Shown in pieces: positions 43,622 to 52,937 of a stretch of DNA of 64,000 nucleotides; the first letter of the stretch is position 1, and every line of letters begins with the position of its first letter. This stretch comes from a bacterium (lineage in GTDB: Bacteria > JACRDZ01 > JAQUKH01): contig JAQUKH010000005.1 in NCBI GenBank assembly GCA_028719205.1, forward strand, positions 43,016-107,015, in the 5' to 3' direction. The notes beneath the pieces were generated by a model. That model searched no databases, was not told the DNA's origin, and saw only the letters and a list, made by a program, of their open reading frames with translations. The translations under genes were made by a program, and so were the position numbers.

Positions 43622-43634
43622 ATATATCTATTAT

Positions 43635-45308
43635 TTATTTAATAAATAATATTTTCCCTTTGAAATTTCCCTGCGGGCTGTCTATTAAATAAATATATAA
43701 ACCAGTGCCGACTAAAACTCCATCGTCATTTTTTCCGTCCCAAAAGGCCTCGCCTCTTGATGTGATCAATTCAGTGCCCGCTTCATCAAGCGTCCTGACA
43801 ATTTCTCCCGCAATATTATAAATTTTCAAAGTTATCGGCAAATCATTCGGATATTTAATAATTATTTCTTTTGTAGACGCATTGAGTTTAAAAGGGTTAG
43901 GATAACAGAAGGTCTCACCAAGGCCGGTTATTAAAGGCCCCACAGTACCTGCAGTAAAACTTACTAAAGAAGCAGAACTAATATTAACAATAGCTGCACC
44001 GCTTTTTTCTCCATTATTTTTATTACTGGAAGGATTACTTGCCGCTGTAAAAGCCGTATTCCCGGTGGTTCCTGGATAAAAATCTCCGCCATCACCTTGA
44101 TTACCGCCGTTATTTTCATTTTTTTGCAGATTAAGCTCACCATCTGCCTGCATTAAACTAATACTCTGAGCGGATTCATCATCGTTAAGTTTTCCGCTTA
44201 ACCAGTTACTATTGATCCTGTTTTCATCAACATGCCAAATAAGAAGTCCGCTCCCCGGTAAATACTTATCAAAACCCGATTTTTGGCGGTTACAAAGCAG
44301 AAAATATTCCTTGGAACTCCCATACACCTCAATTTTAACAATGTCATTACTTCCTTCAACCTGCGATAAGTTTTTAACGCCGTTAATTTTCGTATAATCA
44401 TAAACATTAGCCCATTGCAAATAATATTTGCTCCACGCGGAAAGTTGCGTTGGAGTTTCAGGATGTTTTCCATCTCCTCCCCATGCCCCACTGGACATAA
44501 GGTCAAACACTCCATCGCCTGACGAACTATAATCGGTATCATACAGGTCTGGCAGGCCCAGCAAATGACCGAATTCATGGCAAAACACACCAATTTCTAT
44601 CATAATTCCTTTTGCGTTTGTTTCCGGCTGCATAATATATTCATTGATCCTTACACCATCATAGGTTCTCGCTGTACCGCCGCCTGAAGTTATATCCCAT
44701 TTATGCGACCAGATATAATTTCCCTCATCGGCTTTTGGAACTGCTTCAGCTCCTGCCCCCTGATGAACGACAAAAATACCGTCTACCTCACCATCGCCAT
44801 CATTATCAAATTTTGAAAAATCTACACCCGCTGCCTCAGCCGCGTCAATAGCCTCTTCAACAAGACTAACCGCGTTATGGGGATAAACTCCAAGCCCTGA
44901 GTTTCCATCTGTATAATATGAATAATCTTTTTTGGCGGGATAAAATCCAAAAACACTGCCCTCAACATTAAATTTATTATTTGAAACTTCGGCAAAATAA
45001 TCCCTTAAACTGCCGGAAGAAAATGTCCCGTTTGAAAACAGAAGTTTTTCAAAATCCGTGGAATCATAAGTAGCAGGTTTGTCTAATGCTTTAATAAGAA
45101 TTACTAAATATTTTTTTGTTCCTGAAACTGACTGTTTATTTAACTTTAAGGGCCTGTTTAAATTTCTATTTTTATTAAGCTGGCTTGAACGGCGGGATAA
45201 AAATAATTTTTGTTCTTCTTTTAAAAGAGAAGGATCTTTAGGCATAGCGGAAACAGAATAAACCAGAAGCAAAATAAATATTTTTACTAAAAATATTTTA
45301 TTTTTCAT
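43635..45308 (-). CDS. Secreted M6-family metalloprotease with C-terminal FlgD-like domain
   Basis: A 557-residue exported protease with a signal peptide (IFLVKIFILLLVYSVSA). The M6 (immune inhibitor A-like) catalytic domain has the zinc site FCHEFGHLLGLPDLYD near 240. The final 90 residues form a FlgD-type Ig-like domain (FCYPNPFKLNAS, IYNIAGEIVRTL, FWDGKNDDGVLVGTGLYIY), common on surface proteins of bacteria with PorV-like secretion. Its start overlaps the end of obgE by 11 bases, so it is read through from the ribosomal-protein/GTPase operon or has an internal promoter. Confidence 0.9.
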   Translation of the reverse strand: MKNKIFLVKIFILLLVYSVSAMPKDPSLLKEEQKLFLSRRSSQLNKNRNLNRPLKLNKQSVSGTKKYLVILIKALDKPATYDSTDFEKLLFSNGTFSSGSLRDYFAEVSNNKFNVEGSVFGFYPAKKDYSYYTDGNSGLGVYPHNAVSLVEEAIDAAEAAGVDFSKFDNDGDGEVDGIFVVHQGAGAEAVPKADEGNYIWSHKWDITSGGGTARTYDGVRINEYIMQPETNAKGIMIEIGVFCHEFGHLLGLPDLYDTDYSSSGDGVFDLMSSGAWGGDGKHPETPTQLSAWSKYYLQWANVYDYTKINGVKNLSQVEGSNDIVKIEVYGSSKEYFLLCNRQKSGFDKYLPGSGLLIWHVDENRINSNWLSGKLNDDESAQSISLMQADGELNLQKNENNGGNQGDGGDFYPGTTGNTAFTAASNPSSNKNNGEKSGAAIVNISSASLVSFTAGTVGPLITGLGETFCYPNPFKLNASTKEIIIKYPNDLPITLKIYNIAGEIVRTLDEAGTELITSRGEAFWDGKNDDGVLVGTGLYIYLIDSPQGNFKGKILFIK

Positions 45309-46305
45309 TTTTCTTTAGTACTTTAACGATTTCTTTGATTAAATCTTTCAAACCTTCTCCGCTAACACCGGATATAGTCAGAAAAGGTATTTTTTTTCGT
45401 TTAAAAAACTTTTCCGCCTTAGGCAAAATTTCTTTTGCCCTCGGCATATCGATCTTATTCCCGACTACGATCTGTTTCTTTTTCAATAGCATCGGGTCGA
45501 ACAATCCCAATTCATGAATGATCGACTCATAATCCGACTGAAAATTTCTTCCCTCTTCTTCATTAGAAAGATCAATTAAATGTACCAAAATTTTTGTGCG
45601 TTGTATATGACGTAAAAATTTGTCGCCAAGCCCTTCTCCTAAAGCCGCGCCATCTATCAATCCGGGCATATCCGCGACAACAAATGAAAACCCATCTCCC
45701 AGATCCACCACCCCTAAATTCGGGAACAGAGTGGTAAACGGATAATTAGCGATCTTTGGTTTTGCCTTGCTGATACGGCTTAACAAAGTCGATTTCCCCG
45801 CGTTAGGCAAACCGATTATTCCAACCTCAGCAATAAGTTTCAGGTCTAAACGAATTTTATATTCTTCACCGGGTTCACCTTTTTGAGAGAACCTGGGTGC
45901 TTGACGGGTTGATGTAGCAAAATGGGCGTTTCCTTTACCTCCACGGCCTCCTTTGGCAATTAAAAACTCCTGTCCCTTTTCAACAAGGTCACAAAGGAGA
46001 TCACCTGTTTCCATGTTGTAGAGCATCGTCCCTAAAGGAGCAAGCATAACTATGTCTTCGCCGCTTTTCCCGCTGCAGTTATTCCCCTGCCCATGGCCGC
46101 CCCTTCCAGCTTTATATTGAGGGCGATAATAAAAATCAACTAACGTCTTAATATTTTTATCGGCCTTTATTATAACACTGCCGCCGCGGCCGCCTTCTCC
46201 CCCATCAGGGCCGCCGCGAGGCACATATTTCTCCCTGCGGAAAGAAACAGCGCCGCTGCCTCCATCACCCGCCTTAACATAAATTTCCATTTGATCAATA
46301 AACAT
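45298..46305 (-). CDS. obgE: Ribosome-associated GTPase Obg
   Basis: A GTPase of late 50S assembly and stress control. The 335-residue protein has the glycine-rich Obg fold (GGSGAVSFRREKYVPRGGPDGGEGG). Its G domain has G1 GLPNAGKSTLL, G2 (PFTT), G3 VVADMPGLIDGA and G4 VGNKIDM, and it has a short C terminus without a long OCT domain. It follows rplU and rpmA on the same strand, the usual bacterial neighbourhood. Confidence 0.97.
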   Translation of the reverse strand: MFIDQMEIYVKAGDGGSGAVSFRREKYVPRGGPDGGEGGRGGSVIIKADKNIKTLVDFYYRPQYKAGRGGHGQGNNCSGKSGEDIVMLAPLGTMLYNMETGDLLCDLVEKGQEFLIAKGGRGGKGNAHFATSTRQAPRFSQKGEPGEEYKIRLDLKLIAEVGIIGLPNAGKSTLLSRISKAKPKIANYPFTTLFPNLGVVDLGDGFSFVVADMPGLIDGAALGEGLGDKFLRHIQRTKILVHLIDLSNEEEGRNFQSDYESIIHELGLFDPMLLKKKQIVVGNKIDMPRAKEILPKAEKFFKRKKIPFLTISGVSGEGLKDLIKEIVKVLKKNEK

Positions 46306-46343
46306 ATACTCGCTTCGCTCCGTGTTAGTGTACTGACATTATT

Positions 46344-46601
46344 CTATGCTGCAACCGGAGTAATATTAATAAGCTTTTTCTTACCCCTTACAACGTATTT
46401 CACTAAACCATCCACCAACGCGAATAGAGTATCATCTCTTCCTATTCCTACATTTAATCCGGGGTGATATTTAGTTCCGCGCTGGCGCACCAAAATATTT
46501 CCGGCTTTAACAATTTCTCCACCGAATTTTTTTGGGCCTAAACGCTTTCCCGCGCTGTCTCTGCCGTTTCTAGCACTACCTGATGATTTTTTTGTAGCCA
46601 T
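46344..46601 (-). CDS. rpmA: Ribosomal protein L27
   Basis: An 85-residue large-subunit protein with the family start [28 protein letters not shown] and [29 protein letters not shown]. There is no cleavable N-terminal extension. It lies 12 bases after rplU and before obgE. Confidence 0.97.
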   Translation of the reverse strand: MATKKSSGSARNGRDSAGKRLGPKKFGGEIVKAGNILVRQRGTKYHPGLNVGIGRDDTLFALVDGLVKYVVRGKKKLINITPVAA

Positions 46602-46613
46602 TACTTTCTCCTT

Positions 46614-46928
46614 CTACATATTAATTTCATTTATTTTTACTTTAGAAAAATCTGAACGATGACCAATAGTTTTTCTATAACCCTTTTTCGCTTTATATTT
46701 CGTAACCCGGATCTTTTCACCTCTTAACTCCTCAACAACTTCACCCTGAACCTTGATCTTTTTCAAAGCCTTGTTATCTGTAATAAGTTTTTCTCCATCC
46801 TGAGCTAAAACTACATTAATAAATTCAATTTTTTCTCCCGGCTTTTGTTTTAAACGGTCCATTGTTACAACATCTCCCTCTTTTACCTGCAACTGGCTGC
46901 CCTGAGCCTCAATTACTGCCTTTTTCAT
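46614..46928 (-). CDS. rplU: Ribosomal protein L21
   Basis: A 104-residue large-subunit protein (KKAVIEAQGSQLQVKEGDVV ... KYKAKKGYRKTIGHRSDFSKVKI). The ATG has a full GAAGGAGGTG site located inside the end of the RNase G gene, whose stop it overlaps by 20 bases. It is the first of the rplU-rpmA-obgE trio. Confidence 0.96.
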   Translation of the reverse strand: MKKAVIEAQGSQLQVKEGDVVTMDRLKQKPGEKIEFINVVLAQDGEKLITDNKALKKIKVQGEVVEELRGEKIRVTKYKAKKGYRKTIGHRSDFSKVKINEINM

Positions 46929-48441
46929 AAAATTTCACCTCCTTCTGCTGAATAATTTCATAATTTTCCATATTTATATCCTTATCGGCCTTAATAAAAA
47001 TGTCCCGATTCAGTAATTTTTCTAAATATCTTACCTCCGAGATCGCCTCCCGAAGTATATAGATCGCAACGCTATTATGAACCTTTACCAGTATCCTGTT
47101 TGTAAACTGGTCATATTTTTTATGCTTTATTTCATTAAATACTTCACCTGCAATAACAGCAACCGGCCGTACAATCCCCTCACCGCGGCAGCAGGGACAA
47201 ACCTCCCCCAATAATTTTTCAAGGCTCGGCCGCGAACGTTTCCGGGTCATCTCTACCAATCCTAATTTGCCGTATGCTACAACATTGGTACGGGAACGGT
47301 CGCTCTTTAACGCTTCACGGAAAGTAGCAAGCACTTTGCCCTTATTTTCCTCTCTTTCCATGTCTATAAAATCCACTACAATAATACCGCCAAGATCCCT
47401 TAAACGCATCTGCTTTGCTATTTCAACCGCGGCTTCAAGATTGGTTTTCAACGCGGTCTCTTCCAGATCCTTCTTGCCGATAAATTTCCCGCTGTTAACA
47501 TCAATAGAAACCAATGCCTCAGTTTCATCAATAACAATATGGCCTCCGCATTTTAATTTTACACTGCGGTTCAAGGCCTCATAGATCTCATGTTCAATTC
47601 CATAAAAAGAAAATAAAGGTTCCTGTCCCTGGTAAAATTCCACTCTCGACTTCAAATTAGGCTGAATATATGAAACAAATTCCATTATTTCTTCATACTC
47701 GCTGTGAGAATCTATCACGAGCTTCACAACATCAAACGACATCAAATCCCTAATTACCCTGAATATTATCCCCAGATCCTGATGTATCAAACTGGGCGCG
47801 CGGACAGAATTAGACGTTTTCTGGATCTTATCCCAAAGTTTGCTCAAAAATTGAACATCGCTCGACAGGTCTTTTTTCGATCTTTTTCCCGCTACAGTCC
47901 GGATGATAATGCCTTTTCCCTGAGGTTTTATCTCCTTGACGAGTTTTCTGAGCCTTGTCCTTTCTTCCTCGCTTTCGATCTTCCTTGAAATTCCAACATG
48001 GTCTTCCGTCGGCATAAAAACCAGATATCTGCCGGGAAGCGCGATATGTGTTGTTATCCTCGCGCCTTTTTCACCCAATGGTTCTTTAGCTATCTGAACC
48101 AGGACTTCCTGATTCCTTTTCAAACTTGAGTTAAACGGTCCCGATTTATCGGCTCTTGACGCGCTTATTTTTTCTATTTCACCATCGCTGTCATCTCCCA
48201 GGAATCCTGCGTCAGACAAACTCAAATAAGCATTTTTTTCCAGCCCGATATCGACAAAAGCCGCCTGAATTCCCGGAATAACTCTGGATATCTTGCCCTT
48301 ATAAACGCTCCCGACTAAACGTCCGGTTTCTCTTTTTTCCCAAAATATCTCGCATAATCTTCCGTTCTCTCTTAACGCGACACGTGTATCTTTTTGCCCC
48401 ACATTAATAAAGATTTCTCTTTTTACTTTTATTTTACTCAT
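46909..48441 (-). CDS. rng: Ribonuclease G/E family endoribonuclease
   Basis: Cleaves AU-rich single-stranded RNA and matures 16S rRNA. Start set at ATG 48441 (510 residues), where the usual REIFINVGQKDTRVALRENG start begins; the longer frame would run into the upstream gene. An S1 domain (GSVYKGKISRVIPGIQAAFVDIG) carries an acidic insert. The catalytic acidic residues are in LVSIDVNSGKF and GGIIVVDFIDME, and the zinc-link is CPCCRGEG. It lies between the TIGR03936 gene and rplU, a frequent arrangement. Confidence 0.95.
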   Translation of the reverse strand: MSKIKVKREIFINVGQKDTRVALRENGRLCEIFWEKRETGRLVGSVYKGKISRVIPGIQAAFVDIGLEKNAYLSLSDAGFLGDDSDGEIEKISASRADKSGPFNSSLKRNQEVLVQIAKEPLGEKGARITTHIALPGRYLVFMPTEDHVGISRKIESEEERTRLRKLVKEIKPQGKGIIIRTVAGKRSKKDLSSDVQFLSKLWDKIQKTSNSVRAPSLIHQDLGIIFRVIRDLMSFDVVKLVIDSHSEYEEIMEFVSYIQPNLKSRVEFYQGQEPLFSFYGIEHEIYEALNRSVKLKCGGHIVIDETEALVSIDVNSGKFIGKKDLEETALKTNLEAAVEIAKQMRLRDLGGIIVVDFIDMEREENKGKVLATFREALKSDRSRTNVVAYGKLGLVEMTRKRSRPSLEKLLGEVCPCCRGEGIVRPVAVIAGEVFNEIKHKKYDQFTNRILVKVHNSVAIYILREAISEVRYLEKLLNRDIFIKADKDINMENYEIIQQKEVKFYEKGSN

Positions 48442-48445
48442 ATCA

Positions 48446-49084
48446 TCAAATCCTATTCCCGTCTTTATCATAGAACGCAAGTCTTTTAACAAAGATATAA
48501 AACCATCCTGAAGATTCAGTAATTTCATTTAAAACATCCTTCATTTTCACAGATTCTTCAACTTTCAGAACAAAATAATTCTTTGTCAGATCGTTCCCAG
48601 AACGGCTTTCATCATTAAAGATCTCAATCTTCTTATCGGCAAATTTTGCGCTTAATTTTCTCTCTAATAATTCTTTATCAAGATCCCGCGGCAAACTAAG
48701 CCTGTAAGCTATATATTTAATTTCTTTGTTCAGCAAACCTTTTTTACTTACAAATACCACTTCAGAAAGCATTAAACCTTCAGGAAGATTTTTATTGATC
48801 TTTTCCGACAGATCCTTCCAGTCATTTTTCCCCGCAAGTTCGATCTCCATCATCTCTGTTTCACTTTCCCATCCAAGCGATAACGGCGGACCGAAGGAAA
48901 TTTTCGGATGCGGGCTGTACCCCTGGGAATAAAGAAAAGGGATATCCGCTCTTCCCATCGCCCTCAATATGGACCTGGTAAAATCCAGATGAGATATAAA
49001 ACGGACCAAACCCTCTTTTTTAAAACGCAGCCTCACTGAAAAAGTAAATGAAGGCGGATTGTTCCCGCCTTTATTCAGCAGCAT
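48446..49084 (-). CDS. TIGR03936-type radical-SAM-associated protein (DUF2344)
   Basis: A protein of about 212 residues with the family core RLRFKKEGLVRFISHLDFTRSILRAMGRADIPFLYSQGYSPHPKISFGPPLSLGW (recognised in parts, e.g. VRFISHLD and SPHPKISFG). It normally accompanies the TIGR03960 radical-SAM protein, sometimes fused to it. Here its start overlaps that gene by about 10 bases and its stop lies 5 bases before the RNase G ATG. Function is unknown but probably RNA or tRNA modification. Start uncertain: ATG 49084 preferred to TTG 49099. Confidence 0.88.
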   Translation of the reverse strand: MLLNKGGNNPPSFTFSVRLRFKKEGLVRFISHLDFTRSILRAMGRADIPFLYSQGYSPHPKISFGPPLSLGWESETEMMEIELAGKNDWKDLSEKINKNLPEGLMLSEVVFVSKKGLLNKEIKYIAYRLSLPRDLDKELLERKLSAKFADKKIEIFNDESRSGNDLTKNYFVLKVEESVKMKDVLNEITESSGWFYIFVKRLAFYDKDGNRI

Positions 49085-50868
49085 TTTTCCAATCCGCAAA
49101 AATTACATCCCGCTTTACTGCAGTCTAAAGTAATTTCTGAATCCTGTGACTTTTTATGTTCAGATATAAGGTATTCCTTCTTCACACCTGTATCAATATG
49201 ATCCCAAGGGAAAACCTCGTCATAATCTCTCTTTCTATTCGCGTAAAACGCGGGATCCAGATCGTTTTCTTTAAAAGCATCCAGCCATAAAGAAAATTTA
49301 AAATGTTCATGCCAACTGTCAAATCTAGCACCTTTTTGCCACGCTGATAATATTACGTTTCCAACCCTGCGGTCGCCTCTGCAAATAACCGCCTCCAGAA
49401 AAGACTGCTCAATATTATGGAACTTGAGCGGATACCTTACCCGCTTTCTTAAATAATCCAGCTTTTCTTTTAAAACACTTATTTCAGGCTGTTCACACCA
49501 TTGAAAAGCCGTATGGGGTTTAGGAACAAAAAATGATAAACTGACATTTACCTTACCACCGTTCCTCTTCCTCATGATCTTCGATACTTTATCTAAAAGC
49601 AGTCCTATCTCTTCCAGATCCCGCGATTCCTCCTGAGGCAGCCCGACAATAAAATAAAGCTTAAGTAAATTCCAGCCCAAACCCGTGACCTTTTCCGCTA
49701 TCCCCAAAAGGTCTTCTTCAGTTACCTGCTTATTAACCATATCCCGCAAACGCTGAGACCCTGCCTCCAGCGCGAAAGTAAATCCGGTCTTTTTAACCTT
49801 TTGTATCTTTTGCGCTACCGCGACAGGAAAATTATCAATACGCATCGACGGAAGGCTTACAGAAACCCTTTTCGCGTAAAACTTTTCAATCAAAAGGTCA
49901 ACCAATCCTTCCAGGTCCGGATAATCACCCGGACAAAGGCTGGAAAGAGAAATTTCATCGTATCCGGTATTTTTAATACCCTCTTCCGCTAAACGCAGGA
50001 TCCGTTCTTTGTTTCTGGATCTATATGGACGATAAAGCATCCCTGCCTGGCAAAACCTGCAGCCATGCACACATCCCCTTGAGATCTCAACCATCAGCCT
50101 GTCGTGTATCGTTTCAATGTATGGAACAACAAATTTCTCAGGGAAAAAACTATCTGAAAAATTTTTAACAAACCGTTTTTCTATTCTTGACGAAATCCCG
50201 TCTTTTTTCGGCTTTATTTCTTTAAGCCTGCCGTCAGGCAAATAACTCGCTTCATAGAAGGAAGGAATATATACTCCCTGAATTTTAGCCAGATCTTCGA
50301 GTAAAACATCCTTCTTTTCTTTTTTTTCTCTCCAGCTGGAAAAGGCCCGGATCAGTTCTTGTGAAACCTCTTCCCCTTCGCCGACAACAAAAGCGTCAAA
50401 AAACAGGGCTAAAGGTTCGGGAGTAAAGGCTCCAACCCCGCCCGCTATAATCAGAGGATAATCCCCTTTTTCCCTCTCAGATGCTAAAAAAGGGATACCG
50501 CATAAATCCAATATTGTAAATATATTAGTATAGCATAATTCATATGGTAAAGTAAAGCCAATAATATCGAAATCCTTAAGATCTTTCTTTGACTCCAGGC
50601 TGAAAACAGGAACCCTTTTTTCCCTTAAAAGAGCTTCCATATCTGCACTGGGCGCGTAAGCCCTTTCAGCTATACAATTATCCATCTCATTAAGCAAAGA
50701 ATAAAGTATTTTCAAACCAAGATGCGACATCCCAACCTCATACAGGTCAGGAAAAGCAAGGGCAATTTTCACCTTTTCATCATCCCAGGGCTTTTTTACT
50801 ATATTCCATTCCTCTCCGATATACCGCCCCGGCTTATAAACTTTATTCAATATTTCTTCTAAATTCAC
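49075..50868 (-). CDS. TIGR03960-type radical-SAM protein
   Basis: A 597-residue enzyme from GTG 50868 behind AAAGGA. A B12-binding-like N-terminal region (ALAFPDLYEVGMSHLGLKILY; GGVGAFTPEPLALF) precedes a radical-SAM domain with ISRGCVHGCRFCQAG (C-x3-C-x2-C) near residue 265. A C-terminal Cys-rich end (DCSKAGCNFCGLEKCC) suggests a further cluster. It pairs with the following DUF2344 gene and lies next to RNase G. The reaction is unknown; the conserved context points to RNA. Confidence 0.93.
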   Translation of the reverse strand: MNLEEILNKVYKPGRYIGEEWNIVKKPWDDEKVKIALAFPDLYEVGMSHLGLKILYSLLNEMDNCIAERAYAPSADMEALLREKRVPVFSLESKKDLKDFDIIGFTLPYELCYTNIFTILDLCGIPFLASEREKGDYPLIIAGGVGAFTPEPLALFFDAFVVGEGEEVSQELIRAFSSWREKKEKKDVLLEDLAKIQGVYIPSFYEASYLPDGRLKEIKPKKDGISSRIEKRFVKNFSDSFFPEKFVVPYIETIHDRLMVEISRGCVHGCRFCQAGMLYRPYRSRNKERILRLAEEGIKNTGYDEISLSSLCPGDYPDLEGLVDLLIEKFYAKRVSVSLPSMRIDNFPVAVAQKIQKVKKTGFTFALEAGSQRLRDMVNKQVTEEDLLGIAEKVTGLGWNLLKLYFIVGLPQEESRDLEEIGLLLDKVSKIMRKRNGGKVNVSLSFFVPKPHTAFQWCEQPEISVLKEKLDYLRKRVRYPLKFHNIEQSFLEAVICRGDRRVGNVILSAWQKGARFDSWHEHFKFSLWLDAFKENDLDPAFYANRKRDYDEVFPWDHIDTGVKKEYLISEHKKSQDSEITLDCSKAGCNFCGLEKCC

Positions 50869-50964
50869 TTGATTCCTTTAATTAAATTAGATATTGTATC
50901 ATTTTTTGAGACTTAATAGGTAAAAAAGATGAAAATCTGGTAAGAAAGGCGTAATATTAAAATT

Positions 50965-51723
50965 TTATTGAATATTGGTTGTATATTCTTTCAATTGACA
51001 TTTTATGTAGCCGTATTTTGTCTTAAACTTTACCTGGACGGGAAATGTCCCGTTTTTATACGCGAACCATATCCAGGTTCCGCTCGAAAGCCTTAATTGA
51101 TTCGAACCGCCTGATCTTATATAAAATTCAACAGCCTTTGTTTCAAATCTGCCTGAAGGCACGTTAATAATTTCTTCTCCTAAAACTTTTCCATCCAGTG
51201 TTTTTATCCCCCTGTCCGTAACATAATTCAAGTTTATACTTTCATCTTTATTTAATTTAAGGAATCTAAGATAAATCAGAACGGATAAAGGATCCTGACA
51301 ATCGGAAGGTATAAAATATTTCCCGCCGGGAGTAATAACCGTCTTTCGGCCGCTGTCAAAAATGTATTCACCTTTGCTGTGGCTCTTGCCCTCATTTATA
51401 TCCTTAATATAACGCCATGAATAATAATTTTCAATATCTATAAAAGTCTCTTCAAGATCCCTGACCTTGAAGAAAAGATCGGCTATTCCCGTCGAATAAG
51501 TCTCACTTACGATATGATAGGTTTTATGCCCGCCTGTTTCCATTAAACCTTTCACGTAAAAAATAGTTTTGCCTACCTTTATTCCTTTCCAGGTAATATC
51601 ATAAACTAATTTCTGGCCGGGACAAAAATACTCCTTCCCGTAATTCCCTGCCGTGCAGGTAAATGTTAAAAAAAATAAAACAGAAATCAGTAATTTATTT
51701 TTTTTCATTAAATTGTCAGGCAA
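50965..51723 (-). CDS. Exported DUF3108 protein
   Basis: A 252-residue protein starting at TTG 51723 with GAAGGA upstream (an ATG at 51708 has no site). A signal peptide (LLISVLFFLTFTCTAG) is followed by the DUF3108 pattern FCPGQKLVYDITWKGIKVGKTIFYVKG and, later, VPSGRFETKAVEFYIRSGG and WFAYKNGTFPVQVKFKTKYG. The family is periplasmic and lipocalin-like in outline; its function is unknown. It starts 3 bases after rodA, so it is the last gene of the elongasome operon. Confidence 0.85.
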   Translation of the reverse strand: MPDNLMKKNKLLISVLFFLTFTCTAGNYGKEYFCPGQKLVYDITWKGIKVGKTIFYVKGLMETGGHKTYHIVSETYSTGIADLFFKVRDLEETFIDIENYYSWRYIKDINEGKSHSKGEYIFDSGRKTVITPGGKYFIPSDCQDPLSVLIYLRFLKLNKDESINLNYVTDRGIKTLDGKVLGEEIINVPSGRFETKAVEFYIRSGGSNQLRLSSGTWIWFAYKNGTFPVQVKFKTKYGYIKCQLKEYTTNIQ

Positions 51724-51725
51724 TT

Positions 51726-52937
51726 TTATCCTTCATCCTTGATCTTTTCCAAAACTCCGATCATAATTAAAAAATTCAGTAAATAGGACCCGCCGTAACT
51801 TAAGAAAGGCAGAGGCACGCCGACAACGGGCGCGACTCCCATTGACATTCCGATATTTACAACGATATGAAAAACAAATATCACTGAAATTCCGCTGGCA
51901 ACTAATGTGCTGAATTTATTTTTAGCCTGAAGCGCTATATCCAATATTCTTATTATTAAAATAAAAAACAATATCAAAAGCAAAAATCCGCCGACAAAAC
52001 CCCATTCTTCGCCGATAACGGAAAAAATAAAATCAGTATGATGTTCAGGAATAAAATTCAGGCGGTTTTGCGAACCATGAAGCCAACCTTTGCCAAAGAA
52101 CTGCCCCGATCCTACAGCAATCTTTGACTGAATTACACTGTATCCGCTTCCCAGAGGATCAAGCTCAGGATTAAGAAAGATCATGATACGTTTCTTCTGG
52201 TAATCTTTAAGGAAATTCCATAATAACGGCTGGCCGATCCCTGAAAGAATTGAACTGATAATAACTATCCACGCGTCAATCCTTGAAGTTTTATTAAAAT
52301 AAATTATAAGCGCAAGCAATACCATAAAAGAAAACCAGAGGGCCGGAAATTTAAATAATAAAAGGCTCAAAAACGGGGTTATTAAATAAAATAAATACCG
52401 GTACGGCAGGTCACAAAGATATACTGAAATAAAAAATATAGGAATAAAAGCCAGCGCCGTTCCAAGATCCGGCTGTTTTAAAACCAGAAAAAACGGGACT
52501 AAAACGATCCCGATAGGAATTACGAGATCCGCAAATCCCTTAAGTTTTTTCTCTTTATCCATCAAATATCTTGAAAGCGCGAGAATAACGGCGAATTTCA
52601 TAAATTCAGAAGGCTGCATCATAAACGGCCCCAAAGAAAGCCATCTGCTGCTCCCTTTTGTAGAAACGCGTAAAACCAGAAGTAATACCAAAAGAATAAT
52701 ATTAAACAAATAATAATAATACGAGTAGTTTAAAAATATTTCATTATTTAAATTATAAATGGCCGCTATTAAGCCCAATCCCGCTAACGCCCAGCATAAT
52801 TGTTTAAGATAAAAAGGCAGTCCTGGAGTATTAAAAGTAAATGAGGCGCTGTAAATATTAAGCAGCCCGAATGCTATTAATATCAAAACTATGCCTAATA
52901 ATATAAAATCGAAATTCTTAAAGACATTTTTTTTCAT
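51726..52937 (-). CDS. rodA: Peptidoglycan polymerase RodA
   Basis: A SEDS-family glycosyltransferase of cell elongation with about ten TM helices in 403 residues. Signature regions: MQPSEFMKFAVILALSRYL, KQPDLGTALAFIPIFF, GSQNRLNFIPEHHTDFIFSVIGEEWGFVGG and GVPLPFLSYGGSYLL. Its ATG follows the mrdA stop directly with no gap, and the two products form the RodA-PBP2 polymerase pair. Confidence 0.96.
   Translation of the reverse strand: MKKNVFKNFDFILLGIVLILIAFGLLNIYSASFTFNTPGLPFYLKQLCWALAGLGLIAAIYNLNNEIFLNYSYYYYLFNIILLVLLLVLRVSTKGSSRWLSLGPFMMQPSEFMKFAVILALSRYLMDKEKKLKGFADLVIPIGIVLVPFFLVLKQPDLGTALAFIPIFFISVYLCDLPYRYLFYLITPFLSLLLFKFPALWFSFMVLLALIIYFNKTSRIDAWIVIISSILSGIGQPLLWNFLKDYQKKRIMIFLNPELDPLGSGYSVIQSKIAVGSGQFFGKGWLHGSQNRLNFIPEHHTDFIFSVIGEEWGFVGGFLLLILFFILIIRILDIALQAKNKFSTLVASGISVIFVFHIVVNIGMSMGVAPVVGVPLPFLSYGGSYLLNFLIMIGVLEKIKDEG

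Noticed and set aside
46909..48528. Longer RNase G start at 48528
   Set aside because: The extra residues come from the upstream DUF2344 gene read in another frame; the conserved protein begins at ATG 48441.
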